64,000 nt of DNA from Sphingobacteriales bacterium (GTDB lineage: Bacteria; Bacteroidota; Bacteroidia; UKL13-3), in NCBI GenBank assembly GCA_021298155.1, contig JAJTEN010000002.1, positions 36,376 through 100,375 on the forward strand. Reading direction: 5' to 3'. The notes below the pieces were generated by a model, which saw nothing but the letters and a program-made list of their open reading frames with translations, ran no database searches and had not been told where the DNA came from. Below, piece by piece: positions 28,718 to 38,139 of this stretch; position 1 is the stretch's first letter, and the number at the start of each line of letters is the position of its first letter. The position numbers and the translations under genes were made by a program.

Positions 28718-30430
28718 ATGAATAAGGATAATAAATCGACCGAAAAAAGTAGAAGAACTTTTTTAAAAAAATTAGGGATCCTAGGCGCAGGTAGCAGCCT
28801 TTTAGCTGGCTCAGGAGAATTGGCTCAAGCTAAAACGCCACATTCATTTGAAAGCAATAAGACTAAAAATAATACGCCACAGACGGTTTCTATCATACAG
28901 TCTACCGATGTTCATTGTCAAGTGCATCCTCATGACGAATTATTCTGGGAAAATGATAAGGCAGTTTTCAGAAAAACTGGAGGATATGCACAATTAGCAA
29001 GCTATATTAAGAATCAGAGAAAAAAGAACCCAAATACCTTTTTTATAGATACAGGCGATATGTTTCAAGGGAGTGAGCTTTCAGTTAAAACTACAGGAAA
29101 AGCAATAGTACCAATATTAAATGAACTTACTTATGACCTTTACCTTCCTGGGAATTGGGAAGTGATTTATTACAAGAAAGCAATGCAAACATTATTAGGC
29201 TCACTAAATGCACCTAAAGTTTGCGCTAATATGTATCACGATTTAGGCGATGGTAAAAAGGGTGAACTTATCTTTCATCCCTATCATATTTGGCATGTAG
29301 CTGGCATTAAAATTGGTTTCCTTGGGTACACAGACCCTTTAGTTCCTTTAAGGCAATCACCTAATTACAGTAAAGGAATTATCTATACCAAACCAGAGGA
29401 AAATATAGAACATTATGTAGATGTATTGCGCAATGACGAAAAATGTGCATTTGTTATAGTACTATCACACCTAGGTTTATCGCAACAAATTGCTTTAGCT
29501 AATTCGCCAGAATGCAATGGTGTAGACTTTATATTGGGTGGTGATACCCACGAAAGAGTGCGCGTACCCATAGAATGTAAATACGCTAAAGTAGTTGAAC
29601 CTGGTGCTTTTGGCTCATTCGTAGGCAGACTAGACTTAACCGTAAACAATGGTAAAATTACTGAAGTTAATTATCACTTAGATGAAATTGATGCATCCAA
29701 AATAAAAGCTGATAAGGAAATGCTTGCTTTAATTGCCGAAAACGAAAAGCCATTTGCAGATGATATATATAAAGTTATTGGATATAGCACTGTGCCATTA
29801 TATCGCTATTTTGTAGTTGAAAATACAATAGATACACTTGTACTAGATGCATTAAAATGGCAAATGAAAGATATTGATATTGTACTTAGCAACGGATTCA
29901 GATTTTGCCCACCTAGAACTACTCCAGACCAAAGTGGAAATATTCCTATTACCAATGGTTACCTTTTTGATATGTTACCTGTAGATAGTACAGTTAGAAT
30001 TGGAAAAGTAAGCGGAAAACAAATACATGATTGGCTAGAAAAAGAATTAAACAATGTTTTTGCCAAAGATGCCTCTAAACGTTTTGGTGGTTGGGTCATT
30101 AAATTCAAAGGTATGAAAATTACTTTTAAAGCATATGAAGAAATGGGTAAACGGATTCAAAGTGTTGAAGTAGCAGGAAAGGCGCTAGAGTTAGATAGAC
30201 AGTATAGCATTTGTGCTTGCGAACGCGATGGAGATCCTTCAGACATGCTTTGCAGAATGCGCAATGTAAATGAAGCCAAAAATACGGAACATACGCTGCA
30301 TTCTGTGATGCTAAATTATTTAAAATCTAACTCACCTGTTAGTCCAATTTTACCTAATGCAGCAATCATTTTAGATGCACCACAAACTTTATTAACTCAA
30401 GTTTATGGTGTTAACTATGAATTTAAGTGA
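28718..30430 (+). CDS. Tat-exported metallophosphatase/5'-nucleotidase family protein, SoxB-like
   Basis: SRRTFLKKLG Tat motif; STDVHCQ, DTGDMFQGS, GNWEV, LSHLGLSQQ, GGDTHE metal motifs. Confidence 0.8.
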   Translation: MNKDNKSTEKSRRTFLKKLGILGAGSSLLAGSGELAQAKTPHSFESNKTKNNTPQTVSIIQSTDVHCQVHPHDELFWENDKAVFRKTGGYAQLASYIKNQRKKNPNTFFIDTGDMFQGSELSVKTTGKAIVPILNELTYDLYLPGNWEVIYYKKAMQTLLGSLNAPKVCANMYHDLGDGKKGELIFHPYHIWHVAGIKIGFLGYTDPLVPLRQSPNYSKGIIYTKPEENIEHYVDVLRNDEKCAFVIVLSHLGLSQQIALANSPECNGVDFILGGDTHERVRVPIECKYAKVVEPGAFGSFVGRLDLTVNNGKITEVNYHLDEIDASKIKADKEMLALIAENEKPFADDIYKVIGYSTVPLYRYFVVENTIDTLVLDALKWQMKDIDIVLSNGFRFCPPRTTPDQSGNIPITNGYLFDMLPVDSTVRIGKVSGKQIHDWLEKELNNVFAKDASKRFGGWVIKFKGMKITFKAYEEMGKRIQSVEVAGKALELDRQYSICACERDGDPSDMLCRMRNVNEAKNTEHTLHSVMLNYLKSNSPVSPILPNAAIILDAPQTLLTQVYGVNYEFK

Positions 30431-30452
30431 AAAAGAGGTTTCTCCATACAGT

Positions 30453-30484
30453 AAAACCCGCTCTAGACAGAGCGGGTTTTTTGT
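30453..30484 (+). terminator. Intrinsic terminator closing the sulfur operon
   Basis: aaaacccgctct-agac-agagcgggttttttg. Confidence 0.9.
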
Positions 30485-30539
30485 TTAGGTGAAGTTTAAT
30501 AATATTGCACAACTCAAAGGAAAATTAACTTAACTCATT

Positions 30540-31187
30540 ATGAAAACTAAACCCTCAAAATCGTACGATAAACTCATTGAAAATAATAAAGAATGGGCCG
30601 CTTCAGTAGTTAAAGACGATCCTGAATTTTTTTCTCGCTTGTCTAATGTACAAAAACCCGAATTTTTATGGATTGGTTGCAGCGATAGCAGAGTTCCGGC
30701 AGATAGAATTACGGGAACCCAACCTGGAGAAATTTTTGTTCATAGAAATATTGCCAATATGGTTATTCATACCGACATGAATTTACTTGCGGTATTAGAA
30801 TATGCCGTTGATCACTTAGAAGTAAGTCATATTCTGGTTTGCGGCCATTATGGTTGCGGAGGTGTTAAGGCTGCCATGTCGCGCCACAACTTTGATTTAA
30901 TTAATAAATGGATCAGAAATATCAAAGATGTATACAGAATGCACAGAGAAACCATAGATTTTCAAACTAAACCTGAGGAGAGGCTGAATAAATTAATTGA
31001 ACTTAATGTAGAGGAACAGGTGATGAACCTTGCCAAAACAAGTATCATTCAAAAGTCTTGGAAAAATAAAAAAAGCCCCGAAATACATGGTTGGGTTTAT
31101 AGTTTAGAAGACGGACTAATTAAAGAAGTTTGCCGAATGACCTATCAAGATCATTTAGATCCATTATATGAATTTGATGATTTATAG
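30540..31187 (+). CDS. Beta-class carbonic anhydrase
   Basis: GCSDSRVPADRI, HRNIANMV, VCGHYGCGGV. Confidence 0.93.
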   Translation: MKTKPSKSYDKLIENNKEWAASVVKDDPEFFSRLSNVQKPEFLWIGCSDSRVPADRITGTQPGEIFVHRNIANMVIHTDMNLLAVLEYAVDHLEVSHILVCGHYGCGGVKAAMSRHNFDLINKWIRNIKDVYRMHRETIDFQTKPEERLNKLIELNVEEQVMNLAKTSIIQKSWKNKKSPEIHGWVYSLEDGLIKEVCRMTYQDHLDPLYEFDDL

Positions 31188-31217
31188 TTAACAAAAAATC
31201 ATTTTATTTGCTAAGCT

Positions 31218-31832
31218 ATGGTATACGAAAAATTATATGCATTAATTGGCAACTTTAATGCAAATCTTATGGCAGATGAGCGAAAAGAAACGCTTCAACC
31301 TCTCATACAATATATTCAAGAAAAACAAAATAAGGGAGCACCAACGAATTTAAATTTTATTTGCACACACAATTCTCGAAGAAGTCATTTGTCTCAAATA
31401 TGGGCGCAAACCATGGCATATCATTTTGGTATAAAAAATATATATTGTTATTCTGGCGGAACCGAAGCTACTGCAATGTTTCCAAAAGTTGTAGAAACCT
31501 TGTCTGGTCAGGGATTTCAAGTGCATATGCTCTCTGAATCAGAAAACCCCATATATGCGGTAAAGTTTGCACAAAACGAACAGCCAATTATTTGCTTTTC
31601 TAAAGTATATCAACACGATTTTAATCCTAAAAATAATTTTGGTGCGGTGGTAACCTGCAATAACGCTGATGAAGCTTGCCCAATGGTTTTAGGTGCAGAA
31701 GCAAGGTTTCCTGTGAAATACAGCGACCCAAAAGCATTTGATAATACGCCACAACAAACAGAAAAATACTTGGAACGAAGCTTAGAAATTGCGCAAGAAA
31801 TGTGGTGGTTATTTTCGCATATTAACCATTAG
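31218..31832 (+). CDS. Low-molecular-weight tyrosine phosphatase / arsenate-reductase-like protein
   Basis: CTHNSRRS P-loop (CX5R); VTCNNADEACP. Confidence 0.75.
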   Translation: MVYEKLYALIGNFNANLMADERKETLQPLIQYIQEKQNKGAPTNLNFICTHNSRRSHLSQIWAQTMAYHFGIKNIYCYSGGTEATAMFPKVVETLSGQGFQVHMLSESENPIYAVKFAQNEQPIICFSKVYQHDFNPKNNFGAVVTCNNADEACPMVLGAEARFPVKYSDPKAFDNTPQQTEKYLERSLEIAQEMWWLFSHINH

Positions 31833-31844
31833 TTATTTTAACTG

Positions 31845-31863
31845 CAGCTTAAGCTGTTTTTTT
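31845..31863 (+). terminator. Short hairpin plus T-tract
   Basis: cagcttaagctgttttttt after the 31832 stop. Confidence 0.4.
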
Positions 31864-31882
31864 ATTTTTATATCGTCTACGG

Positions 31883-34687
31883 TTAACTTTTAGGCGATGC
31901 TTTAAACTTCCTAATATTATAGGTAAAGGTTAACATATAATATCTGTTTAATACATTGGAGCGGGTATCTTCAATATAGGTCTCCGTTACCGTTCTATTG
32001 ATATTATTGTTTTGGTTCAGTAAATCGAATACAGACAATTTTACCTCTGCCATACGCTTCATAAACTTATAGGCTATGCCTGCATTCCACAAGAAAAAGT
32101 TTTGGTTAAAATCGCTTCCTAAACCAGAAAAATTAGTATAGTTGATATCCGATTGAATTACCCAAGATGAAGTAGGCATCACATTCAATTTTACATTACT
32201 GGTATTAATAAAGAAATTACTGTTTTGGGCAGACAAAACGGTGTTTTCTACAAAGTTAATATTGCTGGTATGACTAATCGTAAAATCTACCTGCTCACTT
32301 ATATTACTGCCTATCACAATGCCTGTATTAATATTAAATGTATTGGCAAAGTTTTGCAATTGATTTACCAAACCAGGAACCTTACTGTAATTCACACCTA
32401 GGTTCATGTTAACATTGCTTTTTAAGGCCTTAACTGGAATACCATAGGTAATAAAGCTACGCGCATTTACATTGCCATTTAAGTTAACAGGGCGGGCAAT
32501 TTGAGAGCCTCTGCTCAATAACATACCATTGTCTAATACAGAATCTCGGGTAGCGGTAAATGTACTATTGGCAATATAATCATCTGTAAAAGTAACCATA
32601 GCAAAAACAAAAAAGCTTTGAGAGTTATGCCAATTATTACTTCCGTATCTGCTTAGTAAGGTCTGAGAAAACTCTTGCCTCAAATTTGGATTACCCGCAG
32701 ATAACATAACCGGGTTAGTATTGTCTATTACATTTTGTAATTGAGTTACGCCCGGATTATTGGTATTGGTTCGATAAAAAAATCTAAATGTATTGGCATT
32801 ACTAAAATTGTAAGTGAAATTAAGATTTGGCAAAAGATTTTGAAAACTCTTTTCAAAAGTTCTATTTTCTGGAAAGGTTTGTAAACTAGCAATCGTTAAG
32901 AATTGTTGAGTTACACCCGCACTAAACTTCCACTTATTTTTGTTTATATTAATGCTTACATTAGCCCTGTGCGTGGTAATCGTATTATCAAAATTATTAC
33001 TCAATAAGGTATCTATTCTACTATACGCTCCATTGGCGGTATCAAATCTATTGGTGGCGCGCTCTGCCAAGTTGTGATTGAGAATTGGATTATAACTCAA
33101 TTGTAACTGCGTGCTATCTGTAAGGTTCTCTGTATAGGTAAGATTTGCATTGTAATTATTGCTATTACTATTACTTAAACTCTGCTGCCTTAGCAGGGTA
33201 TTAACGTAACTTCCAGTTTTAACTAATGCCGTAATATCTGAAATCTGTTTGGTATCATTATTCCTTCTGTTTAAATCATGAATTAGGTTTAAACTTATTG
33301 TTCTTCCTGGCTTTTCAAACTTATATCTATACAATACATTATTATTTACATTAAACCCTGTATTAATAGGTTTCTTATAGGTAGAGTTACTATTTAAAAG
33401 GGTATCATTTACTGTATTTAATGCCAATTGGTTACTCGTATTTTCATTGCTTTGAAAACTAAATTTTGGCGTGTAAATAATAGCATGTGAAGAATCAAAA
33501 GTATGTTCTAATCTTAGGTTAAACCTATTGTTGTAATTATTAGTCTCACTTCCTGTGCTATCCACATAAAACTGTTTTGTTTCTTGGTCTATTAAATACG
33601 TTCTATTCGATAGCTGATTAGTAATAGTACTGCTATTGTTAAAAAAATAACTACCACTCACATTGGTTTTAATTCCCCATTTATCAGAATAATTTAATCC
33701 AATAGACTGGGTAGTACTTACCCCATTTTGCTGCCCCACCATAAAATCACTCATGGGTCCACCCATGCCACCACCACCTCTTGGTCCACCTCTACCACCC
33801 ATTGGCATTCTTCCGGCACTACCCGAACCACCAAATAAATCCTGCATCGAAAAATTTTGTTGATTTACATTATTCGATAAACCCAATACAGTAATTCTTC
33901 TATCACCCTTAAAAAAATTCATATTACCACCTGCTTGGTACCTATCATTGGTTCCATAGCCTGCATACAACTTACCAAAAGTTCCGTTATTTCTACCCGA
34001 TTTAGTTGTAATATTCATGGTTTTATCTGTATTCCCATCATTAAAACCAGTAAACTGAGCCTGATCGCTTGCCCTATTAAAAATCTGCACCTTATCAATT
34101 ATTTCGGCCGGTAAATTTTTGAGCGCCATATTGGCATCGTCGCCAAAAAACTCTTTGCCATCTACCAATATTTTCTTTACATCTTCCCCTTGTGCTTTTA
34201 CTGTTCCATTTTCAATGGTAATTCCTGGCATTTTTTTCACTAAATCTTCTGCCGTGGCATCTTGGTTTACCTTATAGGCAGCCGCATTAATACTGGTAGT
34301 ATCCCCTTTTTGCTCTACCCTAATTTGCGTGGCTTCAATCTTTAATTCTTCTAAGGCATTGGTGTTTTTCTCTAATACCACCGCACCCATATATCGGTCT
34401 GAACCAACTATCACCTGCTGGGTTTTTGTTTTAAGTCCAACATAGCTAAAACTTATCTGATAGGTATCTGCGGGAAGCCTCTTTACTTGGAAAAAACCTT
34501 TTTCATCACTGGCCGAACCAGCTAGTATTTTTCCATCTTTTTTAACAGCTATACTAGCCCCAATAATTGGTTGAAGATTCTCTTTCTCAAAAACTTTTCC
34601 TGAAAGGTCAAAAGTTTGGGCCGAACCCAAATAGGGTAGAAAAAGGAATAAGCCAATGGCAAAAGAAAATATCGTTTTCAAATTCAT
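31883..34687 (-). CDS. TonB-dependent receptor / outer-membrane beta-barrel with CarboxypepD_reg-like N-terminus
   Basis: FDLSGKVFEKENLQPIIGASIAV, plug VKKMPGITIENGTVKAQGEDVKKILVDGKEFFGDD. Confidence 0.88.
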   Translation of the reverse strand: MNLKTIFSFAIGLFLFLPYLGSAQTFDLSGKVFEKENLQPIIGASIAVKKDGKILAGSASDEKGFFQVKRLPADTYQISFSYVGLKTKTQQVIVGSDRYMGAVVLEKNTNALEELKIEATQIRVEQKGDTTSINAAAYKVNQDATAEDLVKKMPGITIENGTVKAQGEDVKKILVDGKEFFGDDANMALKNLPAEIIDKVQIFNRASDQAQFTGFNDGNTDKTMNITTKSGRNNGTFGKLYAGYGTNDRYQAGGNMNFFKGDRRITVLGLSNNVNQQNFSMQDLFGGSGSAGRMPMGGRGGPRGGGGMGGPMSDFMVGQQNGVSTTQSIGLNYSDKWGIKTNVSGSYFFNNSSTITNQLSNRTYLIDQETKQFYVDSTGSETNNYNNRFNLRLEHTFDSSHAIIYTPKFSFQSNENTSNQLALNTVNDTLLNSNSTYKKPINTGFNVNNNVLYRYKFEKPGRTISLNLIHDLNRRNNDTKQISDITALVKTGSYVNTLLRQQSLSNSNSNNYNANLTYTENLTDSTQLQLSYNPILNHNLAERATNRFDTANGAYSRIDTLLSNNFDNTITTHRANVSININKNKWKFSAGVTQQFLTIASLQTFPENRTFEKSFQNLLPNLNFTYNFSNANTFRFFYRTNTNNPGVTQLQNVIDNTNPVMLSAGNPNLRQEFSQTLLSRYGSNNWHNSQSFFVFAMVTFTDDYIANSTFTATRDSVLDNGMLLSRGSQIARPVNLNGNVNARSFITYGIPVKALKSNVNMNLGVNYSKVPGLVNQLQNFANTFNINTGIVIGSNISEQVDFTISHTSNINFVENTVLSAQNSNFFINTSNVKLNVMPTSSWVIQSDINYTNFSGLGSDFNQNFFLWNAGIAYKFMKRMAEVKLSVFDLLNQNNNINRTVTETYIEDTRSNVLNRYYMLTFTYNIRKFKASPKS

Positions 34688-34795
34688 GTAAATAAATAGC
34701 GTTCAAAGGTGCAATTTGTTTCGATGATTTCTATACAAAAAGGTTTAAGGATGAAATTTGACCTTGCATTTCAAAAAACTTCTTTAAGTTTGCAA

Positions 34796-34890
34796 TGTCT
34801 TTAGGGGTGCCTACTTTGTAAAAACAAAGAAAGCTGAGATCAAACCCTCGGAACCTGAACAGGATAATGCCTGCGAAGGAAAAAGAAAGC
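34796..34890 (+). ncRNA. TPP riboswitch (THI element)
   Basis: ggggtgcc...gctgagatcaaaccctcggaacctgaacaggataatgcctgcgaaggaa matches the conserved THI-box core. Confidence 0.95.
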
Positions 34891-34978
34891 TACTTTAGCT
34901 AAACAGCGCTGTCACTTTACAAAGGGCTTTAGTAGCACATTTTTGGGTGTATGCCTTTCCGGGTAAAACAACATTGAT

Positions 34979-35010
34979 CAACAAGCCACCTCTGCTTGTT
35001 GTTTTTGTTT
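34979..35010 (+). terminator. Intrinsic terminator between TPP riboswitch and start codon
   Basis: caacaagc-cacctct-gcttgttg-tttttgttt, 8-bp perfect stem plus T-tract. Confidence 0.85.
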
Positions 35011-35027
35011 AACATTATCCGAAAAAA

Positions 35028-37238
35028 ATGAAAAAACACTTTTTAGTATTAGCCTCTTTTGCTTGTCTCTCAAGCATTACTTGGGCTCAAACCGACACCA
35101 TTTCTAGTAAAAGAAATTTACAAGATGTAGTAATTTCTGCTATTCAGGCTAAACAAAGTACGCCAGTTACTTTTACTACGCTCGATAAAAAGCGTATCCA
35201 ACAGTTGTATTATGGTGCAGATATGCCCACACTTCTGCAAGTTACACCTTCTGTAAATGCCTACAGCGATAACGGAACTGGTATTGGATACAGTTTCTTT
35301 CGCCTCCGTGGTATGGATCAAACTCGTATCAACACAACCATAAATGGTATTCCAGTAAACGATCCCGAAAACCAAGGGGTATTCTTTAATAACTTTGCCG
35401 ATTTGGCCAGTAGCGCAGAGCAAATACAAGTTCAACGTGGTATTGGTACTTCTACCAACGGAACCTCAGCTTTTGGCGGTAGCATAAACATCCAAACCAA
35501 ACACTTATCTGCCAAGCCAAGCGCACAGGTTTCTTTAGGCATGGGTTCTTTTGGTTCAAGCCGATTAACAGCCGAAGTGCAAACCGGATTATTAGGTAAA
35601 CATTGGATGTTCTACGGTAGAATTGGCCAGGTAAAAACCAATGGGTTCAGGCAGAATTCGGGTGCGCAAGTGCAATCGTATCATTTTAGTTTGGGATACG
35701 TTAAAAATAGGTCGGTACTCAAATTTAATTTCTTTGGCGGCAACGCGCAAAGCCAATTGGCATACCTGGGATTAAATAAAAAAATCTTTGACGAAAATCC
35801 AGTTGCCAATACTTTTACCCACGGAGAAAGCGATGCTTTCAACCAATACTTTAACCAAATACAATACAGCTACGATTTGGGTCGCGGTCAAACCCTTAGT
35901 GCTTCCGCCTATTTAGTAAATGGTGCGGCACCTAAATTTCAATTTTTGGCCGAAGGTTGGTATACCTTTAATACCCTAAACATGGCCAATACAACATACT
36001 ATGTTAATGCACCCGGAGACACAATATTTAGTCCAGGAAATGTGATGACTTCTTACCGTTTAAAACAACAGTTTATGGGTGCTTTTGCCAATTACCAGCT
36101 TACTCGTGGTAAATTAGATTTGGTTGCGGGCGTTCACGTAAACCAGTTTCAAGCCGACCATTTTATGGAAGTAAATTGGGCAACCACGATTCCTGCAGCT
36201 TTTAAACAAAACCATCAAGTTTATTTTAATACGGGTTTCAAAAACGAGTTAAGTGTTTTTGCTAAACTTAATTATGCCTTCACAGACAGGCTATCTGTTT
36301 TTTCTGATGTGCAAGTGAGGCAAACAAGCTTTACATATAAGGGTAAAGACATGGAATTTAGAAAAGAATATGGCAAGGTGGAAGACATGCAGTGGCAATT
36401 CGTTAACCCTAGAGCGGGCGCTAGGTTCGGCCTGAACCGATATGTTTCTTTATATGCCATGGCAGGTATGAGCATGCGTGAACCTACGCGTTTTGATTAC
36501 TTTCAAGACGATTTTGCGCCACGTGATATCAAGCAAAACGAAATTAAACCAGAGCAAGTTGTAAATGTTGAGTTTGGGACCGAGTTAAGTGGATTTGTTA
36601 ACGGTAAAATTAACGTGTATGCTATGGAGTTTCAAAACCAAATTGTAGGTACAGGTGCAGTAAATAATTTTGGATATAATATAACCGGAAATGTAGGCAG
36701 AAGTTATCGCCGTGGAGTAGAAATTGACCTCAGAAAACAAGTTACCAGTTTTTTGACTATTTGGATGAGCTCTGCATTAAGTAGTAATAAAATTGAGCAA
36801 TTTACACAAACCTATACAGATGAAATTAGCGGCACACCAATTACCCAAACCTATGCAAACACAAACCTAGCTTTTAGTCCGAATCAAATACACAATATTG
36901 GCCTAGAAAGCGCTGTTTGGAAAAAACGAATTAACGCTGGTTTATCTTTTAGGCACGTAGGCATGCAGTATCTAGACAATACCAGTAACAAAGATTTGTC
37001 GCTGCCATCGTTTAATGTATTAGACTTTCAGCTTGGCTTAAATCCATCATCATTTAGAATAAAAGGCTTGCCACAGGTAAGTCTTCGTGTAAATAATTTG
37101 CTAAATGCTAAGTACGCACCATCTGGCAGTTTGGGTGGATTTAATACCATAAGCAGTGAAGGAATTAGAGGCCAATTCCCTCTGTTTTTACCCAACGCTG
37201 GTGTAAATTATTTTTGCACGGCAACTTGGGTATTTTAG
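35028..37238 (+). CDS. TonB-dependent receptor, probable thiamin(-precursor) uptake
   Basis: Plug domain (LLQVTPSVNAYSDNGTGIGYSFFRLRGMDQTRINTTINGIPVNDPENQGVFFNN); located behind the TPP riboswitch. Confidence 0.9.
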   Translation: MKKHFLVLASFACLSSITWAQTDTISSKRNLQDVVISAIQAKQSTPVTFTTLDKKRIQQLYYGADMPTLLQVTPSVNAYSDNGTGIGYSFFRLRGMDQTRINTTINGIPVNDPENQGVFFNNFADLASSAEQIQVQRGIGTSTNGTSAFGGSINIQTKHLSAKPSAQVSLGMGSFGSSRLTAEVQTGLLGKHWMFYGRIGQVKTNGFRQNSGAQVQSYHFSLGYVKNRSVLKFNFFGGNAQSQLAYLGLNKKIFDENPVANTFTHGESDAFNQYFNQIQYSYDLGRGQTLSASAYLVNGAAPKFQFLAEGWYTFNTLNMANTTYYVNAPGDTIFSPGNVMTSYRLKQQFMGAFANYQLTRGKLDLVAGVHVNQFQADHFMEVNWATTIPAAFKQNHQVYFNTGFKNELSVFAKLNYAFTDRLSVFSDVQVRQTSFTYKGKDMEFRKEYGKVEDMQWQFVNPRAGARFGLNRYVSLYAMAGMSMREPTRFDYFQDDFAPRDIKQNEIKPEQVVNVEFGTELSGFVNGKINVYAMEFQNQIVGTGAVNNFGYNITGNVGRSYRRGVEIDLRKQVTSFLTIWMSSALSSNKIEQFTQTYTDEISGTPITQTYANTNLAFSPNQIHNIGLESAVWKKRINAGLSFRHVGMQYLDNTSNKDLSLPSFNVLDFQLGLNPSSFRIKGLPQVSLRVNNLLNAKYAPSGSLGGFNTISSEGIRGQFPLFLPNAGVNYFCTATWVF

Positions 37239-37246
37239 TATGACTA

Positions 37247-37286
37247 ATTTTAAGAGACAAGTAATAAAACTTGTCTCTTAAAATTT
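37247..37286. terminator. Long bidirectional hairpin between convergent genes
   Basis: attttaagagacaagt-aataaa-acttgtctcttaaaat, near-perfect stem of about 16 bp. Confidence 0.8.
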
Positions 37287-37294
37287 TAAATAAA

Positions 37295-37858
37295 TTATAA
37301 CCCCAACAATAATTGTAAACTCTTGATCGGATTATTTGAAACATCAATTTGTTTCAGAATATCAATAGCCGCATATCGCTGCGGTGCATTGATCTCAATT
37401 ATACCTTTTAGCGTTTGAACGGCATTTTCTTTGTCGCCTTTATTCAAATAAGCCATAGCCAAATACCACCTACTCAGTTGAATCAAATCAAACTTTTTAA
37501 ATGTATTTGCTGATTCTTCAAAATGCAAAATTGCCAAATTTGTAAATCCCGTTTTTAAATAACTATAACCTAGGTACAAATTGTACATCGCCTCATCCTT
37601 TTCTTGCGGCTCAAAATGTTGAAATGCTTCAATAGCCAGGTTATAATCGCCCTTATTAAATAATTGCATAGCCTGCGCCTCTAAACTAATGGTGTCTTTG
37701 AACGCAGTATCCGTGGTCCAATAATCCATGCAGGGTTTAGCATGCGCATTACATAGTTCTATCATCTCATCTTCTGGAGATTTCACAGATTCTGTAATAA
37801 TCCATGACCCCAAAAAGGAGGTAATAACCATTGTTAATATGCTAATTATTTTGATCAA
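37295..37858 (-). CDS. TPR-like protein
   Basis: Helical repeats ALQLFNKGDYNLAIEAFQHF / AMYNLYLGYSYLKTGFTNLAILHFEES. Confidence 0.6.
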   Translation of the reverse strand: MIKIISILTMVITSFLGSWIITESVKSPEDEMIELCNAHAKPCMDYWTTDTAFKDTISLEAQAMQLFNKGDYNLAIEAFQHFEPQEKDEAMYNLYLGYSYLKTGFTNLAILHFEESANTFKKFDLIQLSRWYLAMAYLNKGDKENAVQTLKGIIEINAPQRYAAIDILKQIDVSNNPIKSLQLLLGL

Positions 37859-38081
37859 GTGTCAATTTTTGGAACATCGAAAATAAGCTACTAAAAAATA
37901 GTGTTCTTGAAAATTACACCAATTAACCCATTTTCAAGTTTAATGGAGGATTTAGCATGTTTTGCGACAAATAAGCGCTTAAATGCGACATTTTTGTAAA
38001 AACGCTACTTGAACAGCAAAAACCGCCATCGATTTTAAATTAAATTTATTCACAAATTTACGTATCTGTTAAATCAACTTG

Positions 38082-38110
38082 TTTGATAGGTGTAAATGCA
38101 CCTACATTTG
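38082..38110 (+). promoter_or_regulatory. Bacteroidota-type promoter (TTTG-N17-TACATTTG) with an inverted repeat in the spacer
   Basis: TTTG 38082-38085, TAnnTTTG 38103-38110, TAGGTG-N6-CACCTA 38087-38104. Confidence 0.5.
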
Positions 38111-38139
38111 CATAATTTATACCAACAACAAATAATCTC

